From contig RDEW01000032.1 in assembly GCA_011109175.1 (NCBI GenBank), positions 154,404 to 218,403 on the forward strand: a DNA stretch of 64,000 nucleotides, written 5' to 3'. Positions 1-10,599 of this stretch are shown piece after piece. The position numbers were made by a program, and so were the translations under genes. Source of the DNA: Dicyema japonicum (lineage: Eukaryota; Dicyemida; Rhombozoa; Dicyemidae). The notes under the pieces are model-generated. The model was given only the letters and a program-made list of their open reading frames with translations, was not told the origin of the DNA and did no database searches. Each line of letters begins with the position of its first letter. The first letter of the stretch is position 1.

Positions 1-1260
1 GGAGCTCAGTGTTTAAAGTAAAATTCGAGTCATCCTTAGACTCGACTCATCAAGAAATCCGCTTAGTACCCCCATTAATACGTTCCTGTTAACCGTATCA
101 AAAGCTTTGATAGGTCAATTCCCAGAATATTGGTGGCGTTACGGTATCTTTGATATGTTGCACACCTCCATCTGTGACTCCAGACCGCATCAGCTGTGGA
201 TCTCCCTTCTCGAAAACCACTTTGACTATCTGGTAGGTATTTGTAAGCAGATCCTTTTATTTGTTCAAGCACACTGTTTGCCAAGACTTTGCATAATTAA
301 TTTAGTGATATGATGGGTCGCAAATTTTCGAGCGGTCCTTTGGTTTTGTTGATTTTTTGTATGGGGATTAGTAGTCCCGTACCCAGAGGTATAGTTGAGT
401 TAGTCGAAAACATTTCGTTTAGTAGTGTAGCGGTTTTTCCAAAAAGGGCGCCAAGGCCGTATTTCAGTAATTCTGGGTTTATCGCATCTGGTCCAAGACT
501 TCTGTTATTCTTGAGTTTACGGCAGGCCATTTTGATTTCCTCGACCGTGATTGGTATCTCCAGGGGGTTTTAGCCTTCCAACAAATGGGTAGATTTCCAT
601 GGTTTTGATGTTGAAAAGCTTCTCAAAGTGAGCCGCGATAGCTTCAGTTTGTTCTTCGGTGTTCAGTATCAGCTTACCGTTCTTGTCTTTTATGGTTAGT
701 CGACTTCTGTTTGTTCGCCGCAGCAAACGGGCAGCGACGTACACCTGTGAGTTGTCTTTCACTTTGTTTACTTCTATACAGGAAGCTATTTCTTCTATGA
801 AAAGCTTCTTGTTCAGACCCTTTATTTTTTATTTTCTTCTGACACGTTGCCTTTCGCCTTGAAGGGCTTTTATCGTATTAGTGTCAGTGGCATTTGATTT
901 TTTCATATTTATTTCTTTTAGACTTTTCGCAAGCTCAGGAACATCTGGATGAATAGCCTTCAGGTGCATTTTACTATTCTCCCTTTTGCCAAGACATGCT
1001 TAAGCAGCTTCGTTGATGGTGTTTTTTGTGCGTTTCTTCTAACGTGGGATCCACCAATACGTCCTGCATATGAGTCTGAATGTATTGTTGATATCTCTCA
1101 GTAGTCTCCGGTTGGGAAATCAGACTTTCAGTCGCATAGTCACCTCTGATTTTCTCAAATTCGTGATTTTTGGAATTCCTTGTATTTGATGGCATGTTTT
1201 TTCAGGGTGAAGGTCGCAATAACCATCTTGTGGTCGCTGACAGTCGTCGAGCCTTTATTT
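1..1260 (-). mobile_element. RTE-like non-LTR retrotransposon fragment (end of APE endonuclease plus first half of RT)
   Basis: Read on the minus strand, 1260 to 1160 encodes the end of an APE-type endonuclease (GSTTVSDHKMVIATF, with the SDH motif). A linker follows, then the start of a reverse transcriptase: SLGPDAINPELLKYG at about 500-440, LRPIISLN near 300, QSGFREGRSTADAVW near 200 and IKAFDTVNRNVL near 100. The RT continues past the left edge of the window. Several frameshifts and stops separate the open pieces (762-517, 530-297, 284-75), so this is a dead copy. The RT style and the C-terminal pieces found elsewhere in the window (e.g. 6895-7258) suggest one RTE-like family; the clade name is inferred from motif wording only. 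Confidence 0.75.
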
Positions 1261-2945
1261 TGGAAAGTCAAAGGCAGCGGACCGGATATCAGGCGTTTTA
1301 AATTTGTGTAAAAATTAAAGACCGAATATCAACTAGTCCTGATTGAAAATTCGATTTATTTCATAATTAAAGATAAAAAATAATTTATTGACAAATTAAC
1401 TGTTTTTTAATTATAATATAAAAATTCTCGAAACGAGTAAGCCACGTTTCTGTGGACGCTCACAAGTCACACTTTCTGGGATACATGATGCTAATCTCAA
1501 GTATGTCAAAAGAAAACTGAGATGTAAAGAACATCCAGACGACTTTAGAGAAGTTGCACTCGATTGTGGAAATTAAATCAATCACCTCGATGTTTCGAAG
1601 CCCCAAAGTAAAACTATAGCTATTATGAGTTAGAAGTGGTGATGTAGTAGTTCCTCTATTGTATTAAATCTCTACTTAGCATCATGTTGGATGAAAGGTT
1701 TTATCTTCTAATGCTCGTGAGCATAGAATGTTGGCGTACTCAGGAGACACTGGATCACAAAACGACAAGGTTAAGGTCAAAACAGACAGGGATCGGAATA
1801 TTGAACCGCTAACGGACTCGGAGACTTCACGTATCTCGGTATTTTCGATGCATTTGATAAGATATCGTTGAGGGGAATGTTTGTTAGGTTGGTCACTCTC
1901 ATGAATACGATTTTATCCATGTCCCTAAACTCAGCTTTATTTTAAAAGTTATCATCTCCAGTGTTTAAAACAGCATACTGTCGTTTTAAGACAGCATACT
2001 GTAGGTACGTCTGCAGATTCATATCTACTCCTCACTATCCTAGAGAACCCTTGCGGTACTTTGTTGCAACTCATTATTATTATTAGTTGCAACTCCTTCA
2101 TATATCTATGTTACTAATAATAGTTAAAAAAATATTTATTCTTTAAATTTAATTAAATTTTAGAAAGACGATAAATATTAGTCAGATTGATCTGGTGTGG
2201 AGGAGATTTTATCTGGGACCTTCGGTAAGATAAATCGATCATTTTTACCGAATCTACATATTATATAAATTAAAAACGTTAATATATCACTTCTTCTTAA
2301 ATATTTGCAGTTCTTATCCGCGAAAACTAATTGAAAAGAGTCCACCTTTATTAAGCAATTTAACACAGAGAATGCTACCTTTCTAAAAATAAATTATAGA
2401 AATACGGTGAAGCATCTTTGTAGATGATACAATAATTTTTCATAAAATTTATAATTACTTCTAATGCGTTATGGACTGTAAAAAATCTATCGTGTTCGAA
2501 TTTGCTAAATGCCCACTTTTCATATTTTAGGTTTTTCTTAATATAATGCATGAGCCTCTAGGAATTCATGGATGTACATTACCTCATTGCAATTAAAATC
2601 CTCGAAAGAATTTTCAACGTCTATACAACCATTTAATGTTTCACTATTCATTTTAAAAAATTAACGAAGAATTCCTTTTATAGTCTGCCAGTTGCACGTT
2701 CGACATGAAAAGCTGTCTTCAATTAACAACTTCCTGCATTTCCTTCATCGATTTAATTTAAATTCATACTACTCTTGATATTAAAATTAATTAACCCCCT
2801 CAACCGGATTCTAATTATTTCCTTAGTAAACTAGAACTTCCTTAGTGAGCGGCAAAAAAAGTATCAATTTACCCAGTGGCCTTCCGAATTTAAGCTTGTC
2901 TATGCTAATTTTAGAATGTTTCATTTTAAAATAATATTGTTTCAA
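1261..2945. other. AT-rich stretch with no recognisable gene
   Basis: No open frame with family resemblance was found on either strand. It holds a short duplicated phrase (GACAGCATACTG or close, near 1970 and 2000) and an ATT microsatellite at about 2070-2085, possibly the tail of a lost retroelement. Confidence 0.5.
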
Positions 2946-2949
2946 AAAT

Positions 2950-3260
2950 TATGTGAATAATATATTTATTGGTTTTGATGCTTGCAATGCTCGGATGAAA
3001 TCAAGGAAGCCGGTAGAAGCTTTATAAGAATAGATTTTGAATCCACAGTTAACGTGGCCATGGAAGATTTCGTCTTCTCCGGTCCCCGATTCTGTGAACA
3101 ATTAAGGACCATTCTACGAATGATTATGGACGGGACTTCCAAAAACTAGAATACGTTTCAAAGGGGATAAAGTACAGACCTTGTTTATGAAGTATCAAGT
3201 GGAGGTTGATTACATTATTAGTTTATCAACTTAGAAGTGTTCTTTACGGTGGTGTTCTTT
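2950..3260 (+). pseudogene. Possible reverse transcriptase remnant
   Basis: Plus-strand translation gives a short run (FCEQLRTILRMIMDGTS) followed in another frame by RIRFKGDKVQTLFM. This resembles the segment of a LINE reverse transcriptase just before the catalytic YxDD region. Nothing else of the element is readable and the call is weak. Confidence 0.2.
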
Positions 3261-3269
3261 TAGCCTCTC

Positions 3270-3800
3270 TCTCATAGTCAATCGTGATTCCCACTTTAAT
3301 TCTGTTTTCATTAAGAATATCCTTACTGTCTTCTCAATCGCTAAGTCAGTTTATAGGCTTTCACATGACATTCTAGCTTCAAGGCTTAAATGGTATTTGT
3401 AGTACTTCCACGATCCATCCGAGTCAAAACTACTGGGACAAATATTTTTGCTGTGCACTAATCCGCTTGCTAGGAGATCATACCTGTGTGCCTTCGAACT
3501 TGTATTTTTAATTTTATCGAATACAAATATGTCTTCATAAGTGGCAATGGTTTTATCTACGCGTGATATACAAAAATTGTTGTGCTGAGTGGATCTTTAA
3601 TTTTTTGATTTTTTAATCCAAATTGGCGCCACATGCAGATGTATGCATCTGACAACCTCATTATGGGGACGTAGGTAAGTGCTGTTTAGCATTGTTCTGC
3701 ACTTTGTTGTTAAATGTTCCAATGTTTTTTGTCGAATTGCAATGTTTAACTTTTGTATCATTTTGCTAAAAAAACACGTATAAAGCATAGCATTTCTTCA
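3270..3800 (-). mobile_element. Degenerate LINE C-terminal fragment
   Basis: The minus-strand piece 3788-3597 contains LEHLTTKCRTMLNSTYLRPH followed by NEVVRCIHLH. Cys and His residues in this spacing, then a conserved arginine and IH, are typical of the region after the RT in several animal LINEs. Downstream (3590-3290) an eroded DKTIATYEDIFVFDKI phrase resembles the tail that follows in such elements, with several stops. No intact frame remains. Confidence 0.4.
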
Positions 3801-4107
3801 GATCTCCGGAATTATTTCCATGCATCTTCCATTGGCATGATTCTGGGATATTTTACATCGACTCCTCAATAGAGTTAAGCAAGATAAAATGTCGGGGTTT
3901 TCTTTATTTTCCCTGCAATTTGTATTTTTTGACTTCATGTGGCTATTTTATATTTAAGTCTTACGGTATCTCCCAGTCAGAAATTCCACAATTGTGGCCA
4001 TATGTGTTTTCTTCCATTTTAAGACCATTAGCGTAACGTTGGTAGAATTGTTAACACCTTTATAGTAATGTTCTTTTCTTTATCGTATTCTCACTCTGTC
4101 TATTCTA

Positions 4108-4435
4108 CGGGTGGCGCATTGTAACGAGTGCTGGGAAAGTGACCCATAGTTCGAATCTCACTGCTGTGCATTTCGGTTTATGGCTCCACGCATCTACGAT
4201 GCTTTGACTTGACGAGTGGCACCTTTATCAGTGAACATTTCACTGCGGAACCGGATTGTCTATAAAGTACATACACCCAACAAAAAGAAGTGAAGAGCAT
4301 TCCTTGGTTCTCCCTTTACGATTAGTTATAATAACTGTTCTTTACTAAAATAAAGTGTGTGTCCTGCCTGAGGGATCTATAGCTAATGTGGCTGTGGGTG
4401 TCCAGTCTATTCTAGTATGAATGAGGTACAAGCGA
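4108..4435 (+). repeat. tRNA-derived SINE, copy 1
   Basis: It starts with a degenerate tRNA-like head (A-box region TGGCGCATTG, B-box region AGTTCGAATCTC), followed by the body shared with 22834-23172, 56331-56640 and the reverse copy 17505-17815: CCACGCATCTACGATGC, then GAACCGGATTGTCTA, then GAGCATTCCTTGGTTCTCC, then an ACTGTTCTTTACT phrase. The 3' end is diverged. Confidence 0.75.
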
Positions 4436-4439
4436 AACT

Positions 4440-5770
4440 TTAAGTATTCATATGTTTATGGAATGTAAAAGTGATCTTGGTTGAATTAAGAATCAACACA
4501 AACTCACATCTAAAGAATATGAGGATTGACGCTATCATCGGGTTAAGGTGTTTGGTGAAGAGTTCATCTCTGCTTCATCGACTTTGTAATTAACATGTGG
4601 TGGCTCTGAGGATATCCATTGGTTCCGGATAAAGAGAGGTGATAAGAGGATTACATGAAAACGGTCCCTGATCTGTCAAATAAGATAATACAAGGTCGAG
4701 ATATTTCATTTGAAAGCTACTTCTAAGCGACATCCAAATACTCAGCAATCATACCTGCTTTATTTTTTTGAGGCTAGACTTTTCTTTAGGGCTTTCTTCT
4801 CTGCATCGGTCAAAGAGCATTTTCCCCCTAAGTCACAGTTTCCTCTAATGTCATTCAAAGATAGTCTTTATTTTTACTCTCTGTTTTCTAGATGACTTTG
4901 ATAATTCTTTTTTAGACTCTGTATCGGTTTTTTCGATGGAGTTAACGCTCTTGACTTTTATCCCTATAAGATTCTAGAAAGCTCTAGAATCTTGAAGCCG
5001 TGTGATATGAGATGTGTTCCCGTTTTGTATTCGATGGCTCGGTAGTGAGAACTTATCATGTCAATATTGAAAAAAATAGGGATTACAACTGTATTATATG
5101 AAACCCTTTTCTCATCTAAGTTCGTGGACATAACATCCATATTAGAAAATTCTCGATTGTGATATTTGGTGTATTGTCAAAATGTTGCACGTTTCTAAAT
5201 TCTGATTTTACTCAAAAAGTCAAAATATTGTCAAATGATTGGATTTTGTTGGACCAATACGTAACATTTAGATTCCCAGTAAAAAAACATTCGAGGATTA
5301 ATATCTAATTTTTGCTTTATTCTTCCTTAAGGCAGACGGTTCTTGTCTCATTCTTCCAATTTGAAACAAACTAGATTCGAACTCAAATATTATATATCTG
5401 ATACTTCCAATTAACCAATAAACGTCCAGTTCCCTTGCGCCTGGACATTGGAATTCTTGAGTTGTCTAGAGAACTGGATTTCCGCACGATCAGGAGACCC
5501 CTCTGATCGCTGCTGGGTATTAGAAAGAATATCCTAAGAGAATGGCCACGTGGTCAGCGGATGCTGTATGACCTTTCTATGTATTTTATTCTGTTTTAAC
5601 AATAAAACTATTATGTAATGATTAACCAATAACTCAGTTACCTACAAATATAATAATAATATTTATATGGGATTTAGTTAGTTAAAGCTATCATTGTAAG
5701 TATTTTATGATTATATTGGTTAATTATCGATTTATATATTTAATTAAAATTTTATATACAATTAACACAG
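4440..5770. other. No gene recognised
   Basis: AT-rich DNA. The open piece at 4710-4895 has no recognisable domain and looks like chance. No tRNA, repeat or motif could be supported. Confidence 0.5.
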
Positions 5771-5774
5771 AATG

Positions 5775-5910
5775 AAACTGCCGATCGGCAGAAAAGTCAA
5801 TTGGTGGAATAGTTGTAAACTCTTAGTCAAAAAAGGAAAAGGCTATTTAGAGTGTCCCATAAAAGGAAAGAGGGGTTTTTTCCATGAAAGATAAAATATT
5901 TATGAAAAAA
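5775..5910 (+). pseudogene. Possible N-terminal remnant of a Merlin/IS1016-like transposase
   Basis: Plus-strand frame reads KGKGYLECPIKGKRGFFHER and then stops. The pattern of a Cys-containing phrase followed by KRGFF recurs at 47700-47560 (minus) and 56640-56775 (plus). In IS1016-like transposases an N-terminal zinc-ribbon segment ends in a similar way. Only about 40 codons are readable. Confidence 0.25.
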
Positions 5911-6019
5911 TTAGGCGTTTATAAATAATGATTTTTGCCAAGCCTTACATTTAATTTTAACAAAATGCAGTTTTTTATTTAATTCATCACGCCACCTATA
6001 AAACTTACCTATCAATATA

Positions 6020-6150
6020 AGAACGGCGGAAAATTGGCCCACCGCAAGAAAGACGCGCGGGAAGCGGTCTGGCTGAGGCAAAGAATTGGTATCGCAATTG
6101 TTCGCGGAAACGCTTACTTTGTGATGTCAGCAGCCTCTCCCCCATAGTTA
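6020..6150 (+). mobile_element. RLE-type LINE, last about 40 codons
   Basis: Plus-strand frame reads REAVWLRQRIGIAIVRGNAY then FVMSAASPP and stops. This matches the C-terminal end of the RLE-type LINE at 58431-59620 (EWLFQRISLVVVRGNSHSII). It is a 5'-truncated copy. Confidence 0.65.
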
Positions 6151-6484
6151 ATAAATAATATTTTATTGTTAATAAATTTTTATATTAAAAATATAAGAAC
6201 TAAACGTATTTCATAATTGTCATATCAATATTTTTTAAAATCTCCACGATCACCGAAAAAGAATGTCTCAGCCAACTAATTAAGTGATCCAAACTTCTAA
6301 TAGATTCCTGGACTCTCATGAGTGGTTCGAAATCAATATTAAAACTGCACGTGGAACTGGACGTATCATAGCTTTCGGTCAATGATTTTGCAAATTTAAA
6401 AGCAAAACTCACTTAAGACGACTCACTAATTAGCAAACTGACTGTAGAAATTGCAATTTATTATAAAAAGGCAAAACATCAGTT

Positions 6485-6850
6485 AGGAGCCGCCTGCGTG
6501 GCTGTTCCCTCTCAGAATTGCGAGCGAAATTCGCTTAAACAGTTAGCGGCGTTGGTGGCGATCTCCAGTGATGAAGTGATCCGGTTTCCAAGACGTCCGA
6601 AAAACTCTAGTGTAGAGAGGGAGTAGGATCCGGAACTCTCCATAACAAGTGGAACAAATTGGACATTATCGGAAAGGCCGTCGTATTTTTCGAGTTTGGC
6701 TTTCTCCACCTTGACGTTTGCAGATCAGGCCTTTGAACCGCACTCGTGAAGATTGTTCGGGGCGAACGTGTCTGTACATGTCACGTCCCAAACAAGTGGT
6801 ATCCCGGCCTCGAAGGAAAAATGGTCATCCCGTGTAGAATCAAAAAATGT
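6485..6850 (-). mobile_element. RLE-type LINE 3' fragment
   Basis: Minus-strand frame 6709-6512 contains STLEFFGRLGNRITSS and ends in LSEFRSQF. Upstream bases up to about 6850 carry the preceding segment, including the reverse complement of ACAGACACGTTCGCC-type sequence, which is the WDxTCxDTFA part of the endonuclease. It is related at DNA level to 7612-7970 and 18875-19145, and to the end of 52400-55145. Confidence 0.75.
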
Positions 6851-6894
6851 TTTTTTGGAGTGGTCTCGTAGAATATCAACCACTGGTATCTACA

Positions 6895-7258
6895 ACTAGT
6901 GTATGTGTTCTTACATCAGCAAGGATGTGATAGATGCTCAGTGGAGGCTATTTGGGCATGTACTAAGAATGAACCCGGACGCACCCGCTAACAAAGTGAT
7001 GGAAGATTACTTTGACAGTTGCGAAAAACCCTTCCGCGGACGACCTAGATCGACACTTCCGACTGCCTTAAACAAAGACTTAAATCGTGTGAGAAAAAAT
7101 CTAAAGACGGGGACGACCTGGACGAATTGAGATCACTCGCATTCGACAGAGGAAAATGGAAAAGACTAACTATAAAAATTGTTTCTTTGAGTGTTGCACA
7201 TGCGGGGCTATAATCATTCTGGCTTTCGTGAAAGTGCCTTAATAATAATAATTTTGAT
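6895..7258 (+). mobile_element. RTE-like LINE 3' end with TAA tail
   Basis: The frame 6903-7130 contains AQWRLFGHVLRMNPDAPANK and PFRGRPRSTLP. After a frameshift it continues as DDLDELRSLAFDRGKWKRL. This is the C-terminal module that follows the RT in this family. The copy ends with GCGGGGCTATAAT, a GGCTTTCGTGAAAGTGCC phrase and a TAATAATAAT tail, and is 5' truncated. Confidence 0.75.
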
Positions 7259-7261
7259 ATT

Positions 7262-7560
7262 AATCGGGAAACTACATTCCCTCAGACCAAATCCTCTCAT
7301 GAAGATTACCATTAAGAAAACTCTTCCGCCAGAGTGATGTGATGTCCGCGACAGTAGGACATATGATGAAAATTGAGAAGGGTGGCCATAATGTTTCTCT
7401 CTTCAGAAGCGGAAGTCTGTAATGGTGGATTATTGCGGATGGATTTATTCGACACAAACAGATGTTCTATCTTGGGTTCCATCCTTAGATTAACTATTTG
7501 TGACTACTTGTGCTGGTCTCACCAAAAATTGTGAGCCTGGGGGTGATTAATCGGTAAACT
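7262..7560. repeat. Dispersed repeat, copy 1 (pair with 11810-12135)
   Basis: The two stretches share an ordered set of phrases: AGTGATGTGATGTCCGCGAC here against AAGTGATGTCCGCGACGGTA there, then ATGATGAAAAT, then GAAGCGGAAGTCTGTAATGG or close, then GGGTTCCAT/TCCTT, then a closing TTGTGAGCCTGGGGGTGATT or close. No coding potential could be supported on either strand; the element class is unknown. Confidence 0.5.
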
Positions 7561-7611
7561 CTACATATCGGATAAACTATAGAATAATAATTAGATTTTA
7601 ATTATTTAAAT

Positions 7612-7970
7612 TTAAACAATAGAAGTCAGGTAGTTGCCGCCCTCACTGCGTGGCTGTTCCCTCTCAAATTGCGAGCGAAATTCGCTCAAATAGCCAGCGG
7701 CGTTCACGGAGATCTCCAGTGCATGAGGTGATCCGGTTTCCAAGACGTCCGAAAAACTCGAGTGTAGAGGGGGAGTGGGATCCGGAAGTCTCCATAGCAA
7801 GGGGAACAAATTTGACATCATCGGGAAGGTCGACGTATTTAACGAGTTTGGCTTTCTCCGCCTTTACGGATGCTGAACAGGCCCTTGTAGCACTCTCGTG
7901 AAGATTTTTCTGGGCGAACGTGTCTGTACATGTCACATCCCAAACCAGTGGTTTCCCGGCCTCGGATAAC
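7612..7970 (-). mobile_element. RLE-type LINE 3' fragment, young copy
   Basis: Minus-strand frame 7936-7664 contains TCTDTFAQKNLHESATRACS, VKFVPLAMETSGS and TLEFFGRLGNRITS, the last part of the endonuclease domain. A frameshift near 7720 separates the final RISLAI end. It is nearly identical to 18875-19145, including the short 3' untranslated part, so the family was recently active. Confidence 0.8.
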
Positions 7971-8102
7971 TATAGAATAATAATTAGATTGTGATTAATT
8001 ATATTTAAACAATAGTAAATGACGAACTTATTTGTTAAAAATAGGGAATTCCAAAAAATCAAATAATTTATGATAACTCAATTTTACAAAAAAACTAATC
8101 AT

Positions 8103-10593
8103 TTACAATTTTAGAGGCATAAAAGCGGAAATAGACCTCTCAACACATTCATTGACTTCAAACCGAAAGTCATCATCCTCAGAGGTCACACTCTGCAATA
8201 CATACACATTTCTATTTTTGAGAAAACATTCATATAAGCCTTCACATCATCCACGCTCACCACAACTATATTAGAGTCAGGTGAGTGATCCACACATTCT
8301 GAACCAAACATATCACACAGAGACTTAACAAGAAAGCTCTTCAACTTATTGTTTTCGGTCTCCACGCTAACAAATTCTAGGTACGACAAATCATCTACAG
8401 AGCTATCTTCCACCTTCAAAATAATAGCCTGAACGGCATCATCGTACATATCCGAAGCAGGACTGGAAGTCCACTTCGAATAAAGACAATTCTAACCTCA
8501 AGGACCACGTGATCGTCCTTAAAAGTAATCTCGATTGTTTTCGCTACAAAAATCTTGGAAGACTCAACATCCTCGGAGACCAAATCAGTCATCTGCCTCA
8601 ACAAAGTTCTAACCAAATCCCGAGATCCCTTAAAGGGGATTGATTGCCTTTGAACTATCGAACTCCTAATCAGTTTCGTGTAATCTAAAGAATCAAATCC
8701 TTAACAAAACCAGTGACTTCCGAAGACTCCATGATATGGTAATTAAAATTCCGTTTAACTATGACCCCGGAGAGCCGGTCTCCGGTATTCATTCGTTTAA
8801 TGGAGGCCATTTTCCCGATTATCTAGGATTGGAGATATTGCCTGAGTACTTTAGCTGTTCGTTCTCCCTTGAAATAGAATTCTATATGTTCTGTGTTACG
8901 TGGATCATAAATATCGATGTTATAAGACGGATCATCCTCATATTCCCTTATAAGAGCAGCCTTCAGTCTCCCCATCACAGTCCTCTCCCCATGAACGAGA
9001 ATCTAAAAGTTACATGAAAACTCACAATATGAGATGGTTTAATAGCTCGGACAAATTCACTAGTCTGTTTGTAATCCGTGTGTGCTGAGAAGGAGATGTA
9101 CTCGACTGAGCATTTCAATGGGAGAACGCTTCCTTGGGCAGTTTGGATTGTCTCAGGGTTTTTGAGAATGGACTATATAAGAAAACATGAATACCCTGGC
9201 TAACGTTCCTTCAACACAATACCCGGCTATGATGACTCCGTTACGTGGGTCTGAGCACCACATCTCAAAGAGATCTCTGCTAAGTCCACTCTGCATCATT
9301 CCGGGAGAGGCAAGCACGACTGAAGGGCCGATATCATCAAATTCATCAATACTCTAAGGGAAAACAATATTGAAATAAAAATATTAAAAATAAATTACTC
9401 AAAAATAATTCTAAATAAAAAATCGAATTTCAAATACCCGTAAATTGTAAATATGCTTAAATACAAATGGATTCGAGATTGACATTAAATTCCTTATTTT
9501 GTCATTCATAGAGTCCACAAAGGTTTGGAAAACATTTATGCACTTCCTAGCCAGATGTGACCCATAGTATATGGGAATGCTCTGCAGCTGGGGATTTTTG
9601 CTCCAATACTCATCTAAATTGATGACAGCTATGACTACCTAATATCAGCAGCAGCTCCTGAGCTCTTCCCAAGGCAAAGACTGGAATGAGACATCTTCCC
9701 CCTTGAGAAACAATCTCATGGACCCGACTAGTGAATCTTCGCTCTCTATGTTCCTGAGGCTCGTGAACACTGGTTCCGTAAGTCGATTCCTAAAAATGTC
9801 CAAAAGAAAACGACAATTATAAGGACGTCAGGTACAACTGGGGGAATCTCAGCTGCCATTAAGTGTCGGTCTTCTTCTCTAGAGAAATCACCAGTGTATA
9901 AGATTTTCACCCCAGCTATCTCAATGAGAAACATCGCAGCGCCAAGTACATGGCCAGCAGATGTGCAGGAAAACTTTATCCCATCTACCACCATTTCTTG
10001 GTGGTAGTCGATCGTCTCAATTTTACCCATACTGTGGGCAATCTCATTTGTGCCATACAAGGGACGATCGGTATTCGCAAAACTAAAATTTAGTTTCAAA
10101 TTTAATTTTAATTCAAATAAATATTTTTAATAAAATATTTAAATTTATTTCTAATTCAAATTAAAGTGGTTATTAAATAATACCAGACTTTCGCGTAGTC
10201 AGTTAAAAGAAGTCTATAGATTGCTTTTGTAGCGTGTGTCATAAAACATCTTCCTCTAAATATAGTTTTTTCCAGTAAATATGGCAGAGAGCCACAGTGA
10301 TCTAGATGAAAGCTAAAATTAACCATAAATCTAACTGACTAATTAGAAGAAGGTCAATTTTATCCAAATCGACTGAATCAATGAAGGGCAATGCATCCAA
10401 ACCAAATCTGCCAGGATGAATTCCACAGTCGAGCTACATAATTATTACATATACCATAATATGCTTGTTCTTGAATTCTATGATGATACATGACCTACCC
10501 ACTTCCTGTCCGGCACCGCTGGATTTATTGTAACGACTCTTACAGTGGATAGATTGATAGCTTTGAATTGTCATCTGAAAGGGAATCCACCAT
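8103..10593 (-). CDS. CPSF3: Cleavage and polyadenylation specificity factor 73 kDa subunit (pre-mRNA 3' endonuclease)
   Basis: The product is the metallo-beta-lactamase/beta-CASP endonuclease that cuts pre-mRNA before polyadenylation, in the nucleus, within the CPSF complex. The ATG is at 10593. Fourteen exons (10593-10544, 10518-10455, 10433-10336, 10312-10184, 10082-9815, 9789-9639, 9613-9438, 9353-9195, 9172-9026, 9002-8850, 8822-8711, 8684-8497, 8473-8228, 8192-8103) sum to 2031 nt, 676 residues plus stop; human CPSF73 has 684. Metal-binding HFHLDH falls at residues 71-76, H158 in SAGHVLGA, D179 in [11 protein letters not shown]396 in SFSAHTDY and H418 in ILVHGE, the same numbers as in the human protein. 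The C-terminal domain is present ([14 protein letters not shown] onward). Introns are GT-AG, eleven of 21-27 or 35 nt and two longer (101 and 84 nt). No frame damage was seen. The last intron (8227-8193) is the least certain. Confidence 0.95.
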
Positions 10594-10599
10594 GACTGA

